Source of the DNA: Eupeodes corollae
Lineage: Eukaryota > Arthropoda > Insecta > Diptera > Syrphidae
Length of the DNA stretch: 64,000 bases
Direction of reading: 5' to 3'
Assembly: GCF_945859685.1 (NCBI RefSeq)
Contig: NC_079147.1
Coordinates: 227,536,765 to 227,600,764 of the forward strand
How positions within the stretch are numbered: position 1 is the first letter of the stretch; each line of letters begins with the position of its first letter. This document shows, one piece after another, positions 37,395 to 48,214 of the stretch. The position numbers and the translations under genes were made by a program. Below the pieces are notes generated by a model. The model was given only the letters and a program-made list of their open reading frames with translations, was not told the DNA's origin and ran no database searches.

Positions 37395-37745
37395 ACAATA
37401 GTGATTAGTGAAAATTCAAGGAAAATTCCACCCGATGAATATCAGAATGGGGCTGTTTGTCTTCAAATTGTCTGCCAACTTCATGAACTTTATAAAAAAA
37501 CCATGGCCAAATGTTTTCAATTATGTTAAAGTGTGGTGATTATAGGGGCAATGGTAAAAGTTTCCAATTCTTCTGATTGAATTTTCATCTTCTAATAACC
37601 CTCGAAGTGTGAACTGAGGCATTGTTTTTTTTTTGGAAAATACAAGGCAAAATTCCAACAACGCTTTTTATTTTGGAAACGTTTTCTTTAGCTGCCAAAG
37701 TCCTTCCAGAGCCCACTTTTGTTTCAAATTAATTTAAAACAGTTG
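37395..37745 (-). pseudogene. Tc1-like transposase relic (DD34E type)
   Basis: A single minus-strand frame with two stops reads NNASVHTSRVIRR (about 37590-37625), KNWKLLPLP, SPHFNIIENIWPWFF (about 37495-37540) and VHEVGRQFED. This matches the QDNASVH...SPDLNPIEN pattern of Tc1 transposases, with both catalytic positions altered or near altered residues (DNA to NNA; SPD to SPH). The upstream GSGRTL segment is in the same frame. Terminal repeats were not found. Confidence 0.75.
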
Positions 37746-38283
37746 TTTTCAAAACTCTTTTAGATATTCTGTACAAATAATTTTAAAAGATCGCAATTGT
37801 AAACTCCTACAAACATTTTTAAAAGATCGCACTTTTTAAACTCCTGCACGGAAATATTGGCAGTGGCCTCATCCTTGTGGAGTATTTTTATCCCAATTTC
37901 GTTTCTAATTTTAAGAATTTGTAATGGTAAAATACGTATCTATTCCCAGGTATAGTAAAAGTTTCCGCCAGCTAAGAAAAGCGAAAATCTATTTCAAAAT
38001 GTGTGGCCTCAACATAGTGGTTGGCAGTGTATTTAGATTTTCAAAGCTTATTTGGATTTCGAAGGCTTGTTTCAGTTTACTTGCTATTCTCATAAATCAT
38101 CGTTTAATGGCTAAATTAAAATGACTTTGAACCGGCTTTTATACATATTATTAATACAAATATCTTATTACGTAACACAACAATACAATGCTATATTTGT
38201 GTGGCACATCATTCTGAGTGAACTTATTCATTCAATAAAAATAAACTGGTCAGATAACTAAGTTCGAAACTTAAATCAATTAC
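37746..38283. other. Intergenic, no gene supported
   Basis: No feature that I can name. Confidence 0.45.
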
Positions 38284-38775
38284 AAAAAAAAGATGCTGGG
38301 ATTTGACCCACACTGATAACTTCCTATCTTTTTCCTTCTGTTAAAAAAATGTTTGAAGTCAACATGTTTCTTTTTACTCATAAAGCTTGAGTCGAAAATC
38401 ATTTCTTATCATTTTTGTTTGTGTTGTAGGTTTTCGTGTTTTGTAGAAAAAAGTTGTCAATTAATTTTTGTTCTAAAACATTAACTAACGAATTTTCAGC
38501 AGTTGAAGCAGCATTTTTTGAAAGATTTTATTTCTTATAAAAAATACCGATTGGATTTTCTAAGAACATTATCTACATTAACGAGAAAATTTGTATAGAA
38601 TAAAATAGTTATTGAAAATTTCGTTGTTAACGTAAGAAAAATCCAATCGGAATTGTTTTTTTTTAAAGGAATAAAAGCTTTCAAAAAATGCTCTTCATCT
38701 ATTCTCGAAATATTCAAACCAAACATCAGTTTTTACCAATTTGACGTAGTTTTTTTTTAAAAATTCTTATCTAAA

Positions 38776-40029
38776 TATATATAAATTACGTGGCACGATG
38801 TTTGTCCGCGATGGACTCCTAAACTACTAATCAGAGACATCTGTTGACTTGGTTGAGTAAGTATTCAATAAATCGCGCTATGTCAAACTTCCACAAGTTT
38901 TATATAAGCTACAATTTAATAGCATAACCACCATATGTTGCTGAGCCTTAAGTATAGATTAAATTTATTCGTGATTCATTCTTGAAGCAAACATTTTAAC
39001 TAGTCAGTTTAAAGGAAAAGTCGTCCTGTTGCCACGTATTACAATGAAACCATCAGATTCTACCATGCCCTTCAGAAGGTTACAGTTTCCCATTAGTTTA
39101 GCTTTTGCCATTTCTATAAATAAGTCTCAAGGTCAAACAATGTCCATTTGTGGTTTAGATTTGGGATCTCCATGTTTTTCTCACGGGCAGCTTTATGTTG
39201 CATGTTCATGTGTAGAAAAACCATCAAACCTATTTGTGCACCGATTAGTGATTAATTATATTGAAACTAAAAGTATTTATAATTCAAAAAAATAAATATC
39301 ATTGTTAGAAGATTTTAAACTAACCGCCCGACCTACCTCATTTATAAGTTTAAAGCATATTGCACATGAGCTACGAACTACGAACTGTGAATTGTGGATG
39401 TTCGCATATTTTGACTTTTCTTTATTTTTATTTTCGCAGACAGCGACGAATTGAATTGCCCTTTTCTCCATATTTTCCTCAACCATGATCTTTTACACAA
39501 AAACAAAACAAGAGTGGTATAATTTTGAGGTTATGTAGCGAGCGAATAGTTTAAGAGTTTGACAGTTCGTAGCAACCACACTGTAATTCGTTACTACCAA
39601 ACACTGTTTTTGTAAATTTTATTATCCTAACATTAGTGTCAATTGGTTTCTCATAATTTAAATGTGTTTTTTGTTTTTAATTGACTGTTTGAAATGCGTA
39701 AAATCACGTTTGTTCGTCCATTCGTTCGTTGTTCGCTTCATTAAAAAAATAATAATCCATTTTAAATTTTATTCTTTTTTATTGATTTTTGCTGTAGGTA
39801 CATCAACTGTACAAACATTTTGATCAATTATGTCAAAAGTTCTAGCAAGGGTTAACGGTAGTAGAAAATTAGTCATGAAGGTTGCCATGTTTTTTACAAA
39901 TGACGTATATGTTAAAAAGAATGGTGGTACCTGCGTCTGATGTTCTGCTACTGTTCCTTTTAAATAGTTTACAATATTGTAATATGTTTATAACGTTATC
40001 CCCAGCAACGTGTGGCCGGGTCAGCTAGT
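38776..40029 (+). mobile_element. Helitron-like element, internally deleted
   Basis: The 5' end TATATATAAATTACGTGGCA, CGATGTTTGTCCGCGATGG and the 3' end CCCCAGCAACGTGTGGCCGG followed by GTCAGCTAGT match the conserved ends of insect Helitron/Helentron elements, which transpose by rolling-circle replication without target duplication. The only coding remnant is the C-terminus of the helicase. The flanks (R-B sequence) support the chosen borders. Confidence 0.85.
39012..39295 (+). pseudogene. Helitron Pif1-type helicase, C-terminal fragment
   Basis: GKVVLLPRITMKPSD, FPISLAFAISINKSQGQTM and HGQLYVACSCVEKPSNLFV are the last motifs of the superfamily 1 helicase of Helitrons. In motif VI the usual SR is SC, so the arginine that contacts ATP is gone. 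Rep nuclease and most of the helicase are absent. A stop follows at 39293-39295. Confidence 0.85.
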
Positions 40030-40868
40030 TTTTTTTATAAACAAAAACTGACAGTTCGATTTTTCTAAAAATTTTAATAAATTTCTAAAATAATATTTTG
40101 TATACGATAAAATTAATGTGAAGATATTCGAGTTGAAAAATCGGTTTTTACGAACTTTTATTTTATTTAATTTTTTGTAAAAAAAAATTTACTTTGATTT
40201 TTCTTAAAGTTTTACTGGATGTCAAACACTATATTCTTTATTGCATGAAATTATTCTGTGATTAAAAATTGTATTCAATGTCTTTCTTTGATTTCAAGAT
40301 TTGAGTTTGAAAAGTTTGAATTTTCTAAAAATTTAACCACATAACAAAAACTACATTATTCATTAAAATTAAGAAAACAAGTCATGTTTTTTAGTTATAA
40401 TTAATTTTAATTGTGTATAAAAATGTTTAAATTCATAAAATAAAATTTAATTGAAGTCGACAAATTTATTGGTTCGAAAATACTTGAAACAAACCACATT
40501 TTTCATTCTTTTTAAATAATAAATATTTGTTCTTGTTATTAAAAAAAAAATTGTATCTTTGATGGTTCTTAAGGTGTAAAAGAAATTCTGAACATACAGC
40601 TTATGGACTTACGAAGACACTCACGAACAGACGTCTCTATAAAAACCCATGCATTGAGATTTAGGGACCTTGAAAAGTCAAGAAATGTCAAAATTTTCAG
40701 TTCTACAAATCGGACAAATTATTAACAAAATATCCCACACCTAAAACTTATATTTTTCGTTGAATCTAGATAAAACTGGACTTAATTTTACTGAACCACT
40801 CTAAACTTAGGATAATAAGAAAGAATGAACGACGTTTAATTGAAGCTTTATATTAAAATTTAGCCTTT

Positions 40869-42365
40869 TTAACTTCCCATAGGAAGTTATTGTAATACGT
40901 CCTTACGTTCGCGACACTTCTTTCGTCGTTCATAGCTCAATAACCAGAAGAGATATCGACTTTAAATAAATTTTGTTTTACAAATAATAGTGCTCTCAAG
41001 AAAATTGTGTTTTTTTACCATAGCATTTTAAAAAAAAGGTGAACATTTTGGTTGGCCCTAAATATCTCACGAACCAATAACGCTAGAGACTTGAATAAAA
41101 TTTTATATTATATATCGTAACGTGATGGCAACGAAGTATATTTTTGGAAAAAAATCCAACTAACGTTTTATATAAATCAAAAAACCTGAAAAAATGTGTC
41201 ACCTAAAAAATTTTACGAATAAAAAATTGTTTTATCTCCAAAACAATTTTGCGCAACGAAAATTTTGAGATAGTTGAATTGGCAGTTTTTTATAAACCAT
41301 AAAAACCTAAAAAACATTACTCAAAGTTGGTAACAATTGAATTTTGACTCAAACATATTTTCCAAAATATAAGATTATGGCTTCCAACTTATTTAAACTT
41401 AAAAAAAAAATTATTTTCAATATTCGGTACAATTTTGAGATAAATCGAATTGACAGTTTTTTTGTTAAATAAAAACCTAAAAAAATTAATAAATGTTAGT
41501 AAAAATTGATTTCGACTCAAATAAGTTTTTAAAACTTTGAGACATTTGCTTTAAACTATTTTTTTTTTTTTTTTAATATCGCTGTCAATATTTGGTAACA
41601 TTTTGAGAAAAATCGAATTAACATTTTTTAACCAAAAATTTAAAAACCTAAAAAAAATTAATAAAAGTTTGTAAAAACAGACTTTTGACTCAATTATCTT
41701 TTCAAAAATTAAAAATATTAGCTTCAAACTAATTTTGTTTCATAAGAAATATTGTTTTGACCATTCGATACAATTTTGAGAATAATCGAATTGACAGTTG
41801 TTTAAAATCAAAAAATATGTAAATACCTAAAAAAATGGATAGAAGTTCGTAAAAATTGATTTTCGACTCAAAAATCTTTTGAAAAATTTAAGATATAGGC
41901 TTCAAATTAATTTTATTTTATAAAAAATATTGTTTTCAAGATTCAATATTTTTTTTTAATCTAACAGTCAGTTTTTTCATAAAAAAATAAAATCTACAAA
42001 AAATAGTACGCAATATTGGTAAAAATTGATGTTCGGTTTTCGACATCTCGTGAATAATAGAAAACATTGGCTTCAAATTATTTTCATTTGTCCAATTTGT
42101 ATTTGTTTATATTAGAAATGAAAACTTTTAAGAAAACCTACTAACCTGGTAAAAATTTGTTTTCGACCAAAAATCTATTTAACGAAATTAGATTTTTATA
42201 CTATTCTTGATATAAAAAATATTGTTGGTGATTTTAAATTTTTTTTAAGAATAATTCAACAGACAACTTTCTTAACCCAACACGAAATCTACAAACCTTC
42301 TAAGCAAGACAAATCGACAGACGGGATGGGAAGTTATCAGTTTGGGCGCATCCCACCCTCTTTTT
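40869..42365 (+). repeat. R-B dispersed repeat, copy 2 (uninterrupted)
   Basis: Cleanest copy. It starts TTAACTTCCCATAGGAAGTT, in which AACTTCC-CATA-GGAAGTT forms a hairpin, and ends GACGGGATGGGAAGTTATCA, TTTGGGCGCATCCCACCCTC. Then come CGTCGTTCATAGCTCAATAA and GGTGAACATTTTGGTT. From about 41220 the interior repeats a diverged unit (GAATTGACAGTTTTTT, ATAAAAACCTAAAAA, GTAAAAATTGA, TTTTCGACTCAAA, ATATTGTTTTCAA) with a spacing of roughly 170 bp, about five times. No coding frame. Confidence 0.85.
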
Positions 42366-44884
42366 GACATAGAAATGTCCTTGATTTGAAAAATATCCTT
42401 GAAGTAAGGAAAAGTTTCTATCTAATTTTCCTCTGAACTATTCTGTAGAAACATCACATTATTAATACCACCACCACATTATAGGCTGATTTAAATTTCG
42501 CATCAAAATTGTTAAAATTTTTTGAATTCTTCTTCATATATTTATTGACATTAGTCATCGAAACTTAATTTTTGTTTAATTATTCAGCATCAAAATGCCG
42601 GTATATTATACAAGAGATTAAAAAGTAATCGGTACTAATTTTAAATGAAAGAAATGTCACGCAATAAATAAACCATTTGATTCGAATAGGATACATATGT
42701 ATGTATGTAGGTACGACCGAATCCATGTACGAGTATCAAGTTTAAAAGTAGTGGATATCATCAAGCTTTAATCCCAATAAAATACATACAAATACATATA
42801 TATCTATATGCCCATATCAAAATGAGAAAAATCTAAAAATTTCAAAGAGAAAATGGTAAAGTCTTGGTTACTCTTTCACCACAACAATTCAACATTATAC
42901 CTAATGATCAAGTCGATGCGAGGTGTTTTGTGGTAAACGTCACGTCCTAAGTACACAAATTTAAAACATATTATATTATTATACAAAATTCTTCTATAAT
43001 TTGAACATAATTAATTAAACATTGAGAACCTATTAAGGACTTAAGTTACCTTTAATATTAATTGGGTGTTTAAATTCTCATTTAATTACAGGTAAACAAC
43101 AGACCACAGGCTAAGACTTAAGGAATTCAAAACCAATGACACGTTTATAAAAAATTCAACAACACTAATATGAAAAAAAAGACGAAGAAAGGTATTTTTC
43201 AAGATTCAAGTTTTTAAGGTATGTATATACATTAATAGATATTTTTTGTTTTCTATAACTTCTGAGTTCGCATAATTTACATTCATATTTTTCTTGTTTG
43301 GCAAGATTGTTTTCGTATCCATTTTTTGATGCCAACCGCAAAAATAAAATACCTGTACAGTATCGGCTCAGCTAGTTATTCCACATCATTTCAATGGCAT
43401 GCACAACAAGTTGTGAAAAATAATTCTTTTTCCTTTTGTATTTGTTCTCACAGATTTGCGTAGATTTTTCTCGCGAAAGATAAGATACTTTTTTATGTTT
43501 TATTATTCACAACTTAATTCAAACAAAAAGAAAAAATATTACATAGATTCAAAGATGGCTGCTTCAGATAGATAGGTATAGGTTTTATTAGATTTGTTTA
43601 ATTCCTTTTTTTAAGCTTGAACATAAAAAGATCTAATATTCAAAGGTATATTTATTGAAGATGTCTTCAATGCACTGTATTTATATTTTTCACTAAATTT
43701 TATTTTTATTTATTAAGAATGTAATTACTTTTTTCTCATTATGAAACAGGAAAGCACGTACTAAATTTTGAATTCATTTGCTTTTTTTCTGAGTTAGATT
43801 CTTTTGCACTTTTCATTCATTCACTTGATGGAGACTCATTTACCTCTTCACTGATATCAATATTTTGTATATTTCAAAATAGCTATTTCAAACAAATAAG
43901 TATTTATATGTATATTGTATTTTTGTCTTCCGTGGCAAAATAAAAAAAAAATAATTGTTACTGCCGCGAATATCCAACAACTCGGTTTGAAAGTTTTAAG
44001 CCAACTAATCAAGTATCTCAACGAATGGAATTTAGGTTCTTACCTTTTTACATCAATTTTACACAGATACTGAGACGAAGGCTGAGATTGAGATTGAAAC
44101 ACCCATGCAAGTAAATGAAATTCTCAAGACATTCAAAGAAAAATTGTTTTGTTATTACGAGAGGTTTACCTGTTTCGGTTTAATAAATAAAACAAAAATG
44201 TTACCTGCTCTTTTGGATTAACCTGTGTATGATCGGCTTTCAGAGTTTTGTACACAGTACACACCTTAGCCACATCTTAAAATTCTTCCTCTCCCTCTCT
44301 TAAACAATATATGTATGTATGTACAACAGCAAACAACAACAATACAAATATGATCGTGGTTAAATTTTTGAAAATTGCTACTACGTTTACGTAGTGTTGT
44401 CGTTTCAGTTGTTTCATTTATTTTCAAAATATCTTCTTTTTGTGTGAAAATACGAGCACCTGTTGAACGTAAGAGAAACTTTAGTTGATTTTCCACATTC
44501 TGAGTAAATAAAATTTCTCTTTCAAATTTGAATACCATCACAAGGTAAATCTTATGATAAATTGGAAGAGAATAACATGATAATGATACATTTCAAAAAT
44601 ATTTATTTAAATAAAGTTGCATTTACCTGTTTCAAAGTTTCGTACAAATTATTAGATTACATTTTTTTTTCAAACACACCTTTTTTATAACGTAGTTTAT
44701 ATACAGGGTGATGCACCAATTGTGCTACAGTATGAAATTCAAATAACTTTTGTTTTTAGTCCAGAAAATAAAGGTTTTCACCTCAAAAAAACCAACAGTT
44801 TTGAAACTTGGCACACGTACTAAGGAATGTCTGGTGAGTACCCAACAAAAAAGTCCCCAAAAATCCGAAGTGAGCTCTAGAGGC
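42366..44884. other. 2.5-kb intergenic stretch, no gene supported
   Basis: AT-rich. ATACAGGGTGATGCACCAAT at about 44701 looks like a DNA-transposon end without a visible partner. The 91-codon minus frame at 44266-44541 has no recognised motif and overlaps low-complexity sequence. Confidence 0.4.
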
Positions 44885-44903
44885 AGGCTTACTTAAGGTG
44901 GCG

Positions 44904-45584
44904 CTACAGTCCGGAGCGGACCTGGGCCTCAACCAACAAGCGTCTCCAGCCAGCTCGGTCCCTAGCTAGCTGTCTCCAGTTTCGCACGCCAAGTTGGTTG
45001 AGGTCCTCTCCCACCTGGGTGCGCCACCTGAGTCGCGGTCTTCCTCTACTTCGCCGTCCCTCGGGATTGGATTCGAAGACCTTCCGGGCTGGAGCGTTGG
45101 TGTCCATCCGCTCTACATGACCTAGCCATCTAAGCCGTTGGACTTTAATTCTGCTAACTAGGTCAGTGTCGCTGTACAGCCCGTACAGTTCGTCGTTATA
45201 TCTTCTCCTCCATTCTCCATCTATGCGTACGGGACCAAAAATCACCCGAAGAATTTTTCTCTAGAAGCATCCTAAGACGCTCTCATCTTTCTTTGACAGG
45301 GTCCAGGCCTCAGCGCTATAAATGACAACCGGGATGATGAGTGTCTTATAGATGGTGATTTTACATGCTCGAGAGAGGACTTTACTTCTCAATTGCCTTC
45401 TAAGTCCAAAGAAGCAGCGATTTGCAAGAGTTATTCTTCGTTTGATTTCAGCGCTGGTGTCGTTGTCTGCATTAATAGCGGTACCTAGGTAGACAAAATC
45501 CTTAACTACCTCAATGTTACAGCTGTCCATGGTGACGTTTTGTCCAAGTCGTCGTCGTTCAGTGTCCTTTTTTGATGACAGCAT
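44904..45584 (-). pseudogene. RTE-like LINE, RT C-terminal part
   Basis: Two frames (45584-45261 and 45245-44904) carry CKITIYKTLIIPVVIYSAEA, LSKKDESVLGCF and, after a break, WRRRYNDELYGLY, KVQRLRWLGHVERMDTNAPA and SRGRPRLRW, ending QVRSGL and a stop at the 3' end of the element. The conserved tail is typical of this LINE group. Confidence 0.85.
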
Positions 45585-45794
45585 ATACTTTGTTTGACTT
45601 AAGTTTAGATATAGCTATCTTCACTTCGTAAAGGTCGGGTAGGCGGAATTGTTGATCTGCGTCGCCGAGGTTATTGGTTCTATCTCCCTTACAGCGGAAT
45701 TTGATTCGACATCGCCGTTATATAATTTGGAGAAGTGATCTTTCCATATTCTCAGCATCGACTGCGGTTCTACTACGATGTTCGCCTGATCGTC

Positions 45795-47040
45795 TTAACG
45801 GGCTTCGGTTCGTGGCTGGTACCCTTGGGAGGTTTTTTTTACCTTTTGGTAAAATTTACGAACCTCATTTCTGTTGTGACATCCCTTTATCTCCTCGATC
45901 GCGCGCTTCTTATGCCCTCTTTTTTTCCATCTAAGAAGCCGGTGTTCCTCTCTCCTCTTCTGCTCGTAGACCTCGCGAGCAGCTCTAGTCCTTTTGTGCA
46001 GCGCCGTTTTGTATGCCTCTTGTTTCGCTGCGTGTGCTTGCCGGCATTCGTCGTCAAACCAGGGGTTTCGCTGTGGTGGCCGTGTGAAACCTAGCACTTC
46101 AGAGGCGTCATCTCTGATGGCTGCAAGGCAATGTTGCCACTGGTTTTCAATGCTTAATGCAGGAAGCATAGGACTCCTTAAGAGGTTATTAGAGACTCGA
46201 TCGGAAAAGGACATGGCAGTCTCTTGCGATTGTAGCCGTCTAACGTCGAATCTTCTCACAGTACTTCCTTGTTTTGGCTTGGATCGCGATATCCGTAGCC
46301 GTACCTTGGCTACAACCAACGAGGTAGTGGTCCGAGTCAATGTTGGCCTCTCGGAATGTTCGGATATCCTGGATACTGGAGAAGTGTCGTGCGTCGATCG
46401 CAATGTGGTCAATCTGGTTGATGGTTGATTGATCAGGATATTTCCATGTCCCCTTGTGGATATTGAGATGCGTGATGCGTTGTCGGAGGTGGTGTCGTGC
46501 AGGCTGTATCTCCCGATTATGCCACCAAAGATGTCTTCTATTCCTAGCTTGGCATTAAAATCTCCTAAGACAATTTTAATGTCATAGCCAGGGCACTGCT
46601 CATATGTCTTGCCCAAGAGCTCGAAGAATATGTCTTTGGTGTCTTCATCTTTCTCCTCTGTTGGGGCATGCGCGCATATTAGGCTTATGTTTGCGAATTT
46701 AGCCTTGATGTGGATTGTCGTGATGCACTCGCTCCCACTGTTCAAACTCAAGACTTTTTGCCTGTGCCTAGTTCCAACAACAAATCCACACCCAAATAGA
46801 CGCTGTCTTTGTTCTCGGTAGCAGTCGTCGTAGTAGATATCGCAGTCTTCTAGTTTGAGTTTGCCGGGTCCATCCCATCGCACTTCTTGGATGGCTGTTA
46901 TATCTGCCTTGCAGCAGTTTAGGGCTTCCGCTAATTGTTCGGCTACATTCCACGTACATATCCGAAGTTCGTTGTCCTTATTTCGTTTGCGTGGGTTGTC
47001 AACAGTGAATCCGTCCGTATCCGAGGCTTGTTGGTGCTTC
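45795..47040 (-). pseudogene. RTE-like LINE endonuclease domain, frameshifted
   Basis: Exonuclease-endonuclease-phosphatase fold, which nicks target DNA for priming. TWNVA, IQEVRWDG, YAPT-like CAHAPT and LGDFNAKLG are visible. In the middle (about 46310-46460) the frame shifts: the expected NQIDHIAI and DSDHYLVVAKVRL are read in another frame, so the catalytic SDH-type motif is out of frame in the long ORF. No stop was needed to kill it; two compensating shifts did. Confidence 0.8.
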
Positions 47041-47449
47041 GAAACTTAAGGTATTTTTACGTGGCCAGGAAGTCACCCCAACGGCACAACCCCCAACCTG
47101 GAGGGCGAGATCCTTAGTATAACTCCAAGGAAGGGGAGCCGGATAAACCGCCCCTTACAGGCCTGGGCTCCGAATATGTCGAAGAAGCCCTATAAGGTGT
47201 TCACTAAGTAGTTCAACCTTACTGGAACTGTAGACGCCACCGTTGATTCTATCTCGAGAATTCGTCCGCTGCCGCCTGGATAAGGAGAGGTGCCTTAGTG
47301 GAAACACCTCTCCCCCCCCCTCTCTCGTTTACTGCCCCCAACAACTTTCCACTGGGGTTGGAACCCAATCTCCAGTTGAGGTACTAGGCACCCGATGTTC
47401 ACCGCGGGGAGGTGAGAGTAGGAGTTGATAGACAGAGGTGGGTTTTGAG

Positions 47450-47970
47450 AAAAACCTGTGGACGCTTGTGTCCTCTTGAATGCACATGTCTACCATTTGA
47501 ACATCAGATAGAGGCAGGCACCTGATCAAAAAATTGTTCCTTGCGGCGTGAAGGGTTGAATTTGGGATCGCCTTAATTATTACAATTATGGACTTTCTCA
47601 GTTCAGACAAATTCATTAGTTTTGTTTTGTACACCTCCTGCTTGACATAAACCCCATAAAAAAAAGCAGTCAGGTCAGGTGACCTTCGGGACCACCGAAA
47701 AGTGGTTTTCCTGGAAATAAATTTGTTTGGGAATTTGGGATATGTCTTCGGTACAATTCTGTTACTCGTTCTGAGTGCAGTTCATCTCATGGAGTATTTC
47801 TAGACTTGATTCACTCGAAATACGACAATTTTGCTATTTTATATGCCGTTTAGGTCAAAATGGGCCTCATCAAACACGGGCAAACAACGTGTTGTCTTCT
47901 TCAGCTATTTCAGTATTTTTTCGGCAAAATTCCTCTCGAACAGGAAAATCCTGGGAGTTTAATAGGCATT
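47450..47970 (-). pseudogene. Mariner-like transposase relic, central and C-terminal part
   Basis: Minus-strand pieces in sequence: FDEAHFDLNGI (about 47880), RRSPDLT followed by FFYGVYVKQEVYKTKLMN (47700-47610), then LSELRKSIIVIIKAIPN and NNFLIRCLPLSD (to about 47510). These follow the order DEAHF-LNG ... PRSPDLTPCDFFLWG-YVK--VY of mariner-superfamily DDE transposases. Stops and a deletion between the blocks show it is dead. It abuts the 5' end of the RTE-like LINE. Confidence 0.75.
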
Positions 47971-48104
47971 TCACACCCAACCCAAAACCGGGTTTTCGTT
48001 AAAAAGTTTTCGAAAACCCGAAAATCGTTCACACCGAACATTTACACGCTTTCATTTGACATTTTAATTTGTTTAACACCGGCTGACAAATTTTGTATTG
48101 ATGA

Positions 48105-48200
48105 AAAAAACATTTTAGAATGAGCCGCAGAACTTTCGATATACTCTACAATGATCTAAAGGATCTGAAAATGCAAGATACAAACTTTAGCGTTATGTAG
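48105..48200 (+). pseudogene. PIF/Harbinger nuclease fragment
   Basis: KHFRMSRRTFDILYNDLKDL followed by DTNF matches the short conserved FRMSRxTFDxLL motif in the N-terminal part of PIF/Harbinger nucleases. Only about 30 codons remain before ATPAF2-like sequence starts. Short, so the call rests on this motif. Confidence 0.55.
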
Positions 48201-48214
48201 GTACTTGTCAAGTC

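Larger units (their letters stand above)
38284..40726 (-). repeat. R-B dispersed repeat, copy 4, split by a Helitron
   Basis: The left part (38284-38775) begins AAAAAAGATGCTGGGATTTG, ACCCACACTGATAACTTCC, the reverse complement of the R-B right end. The right part (40030-40726) contains TTTAGGGACCTTGAAAAGTC, AAGAAATGTCAAAATTTTCA and TCGGACAAATT, the reverse complement of the R-B left end. Between them lies the Helitron at 38776-40029. The extreme terminus with the hairpin is degraded. Confidence 0.7.
44885..47440 (-). mobile_element. RTE-like LINE with the RT core deleted
   Basis: Read from right to left: a GC-richer 5' region (47440-47050), then an endonuclease frame (ELRICTWNVAEQLAEAL, DITAIQEVRWDGPGK, ANISLICAHAPTEEK, DIKIVLGDFNAKLG), then a linker (NPWFDDECRQAHAAKQEAY). 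After about 45795 the sequence jumps to the RT thumb and C-terminus (VKDFVYLGTAINAD; RLRWLGHVERM; GRPRLRWRTQV). The roughly 200 bp between cannot hold the palm, so most of the RT is missing. The 3' end is CGGACTGTAGCGCCACCTTA with a short TAAG tail. These motifs are usual in arthropod RTE-type endonuclease-RT genes. The element is much more GC-rich than its surroundings. Confidence 0.85.

Noticed and set aside
44266..44541. Minus-strand 91-codon ORF
   Set aside because: Low-complexity ends, no recognised motif, no convincing splice or promoter context.
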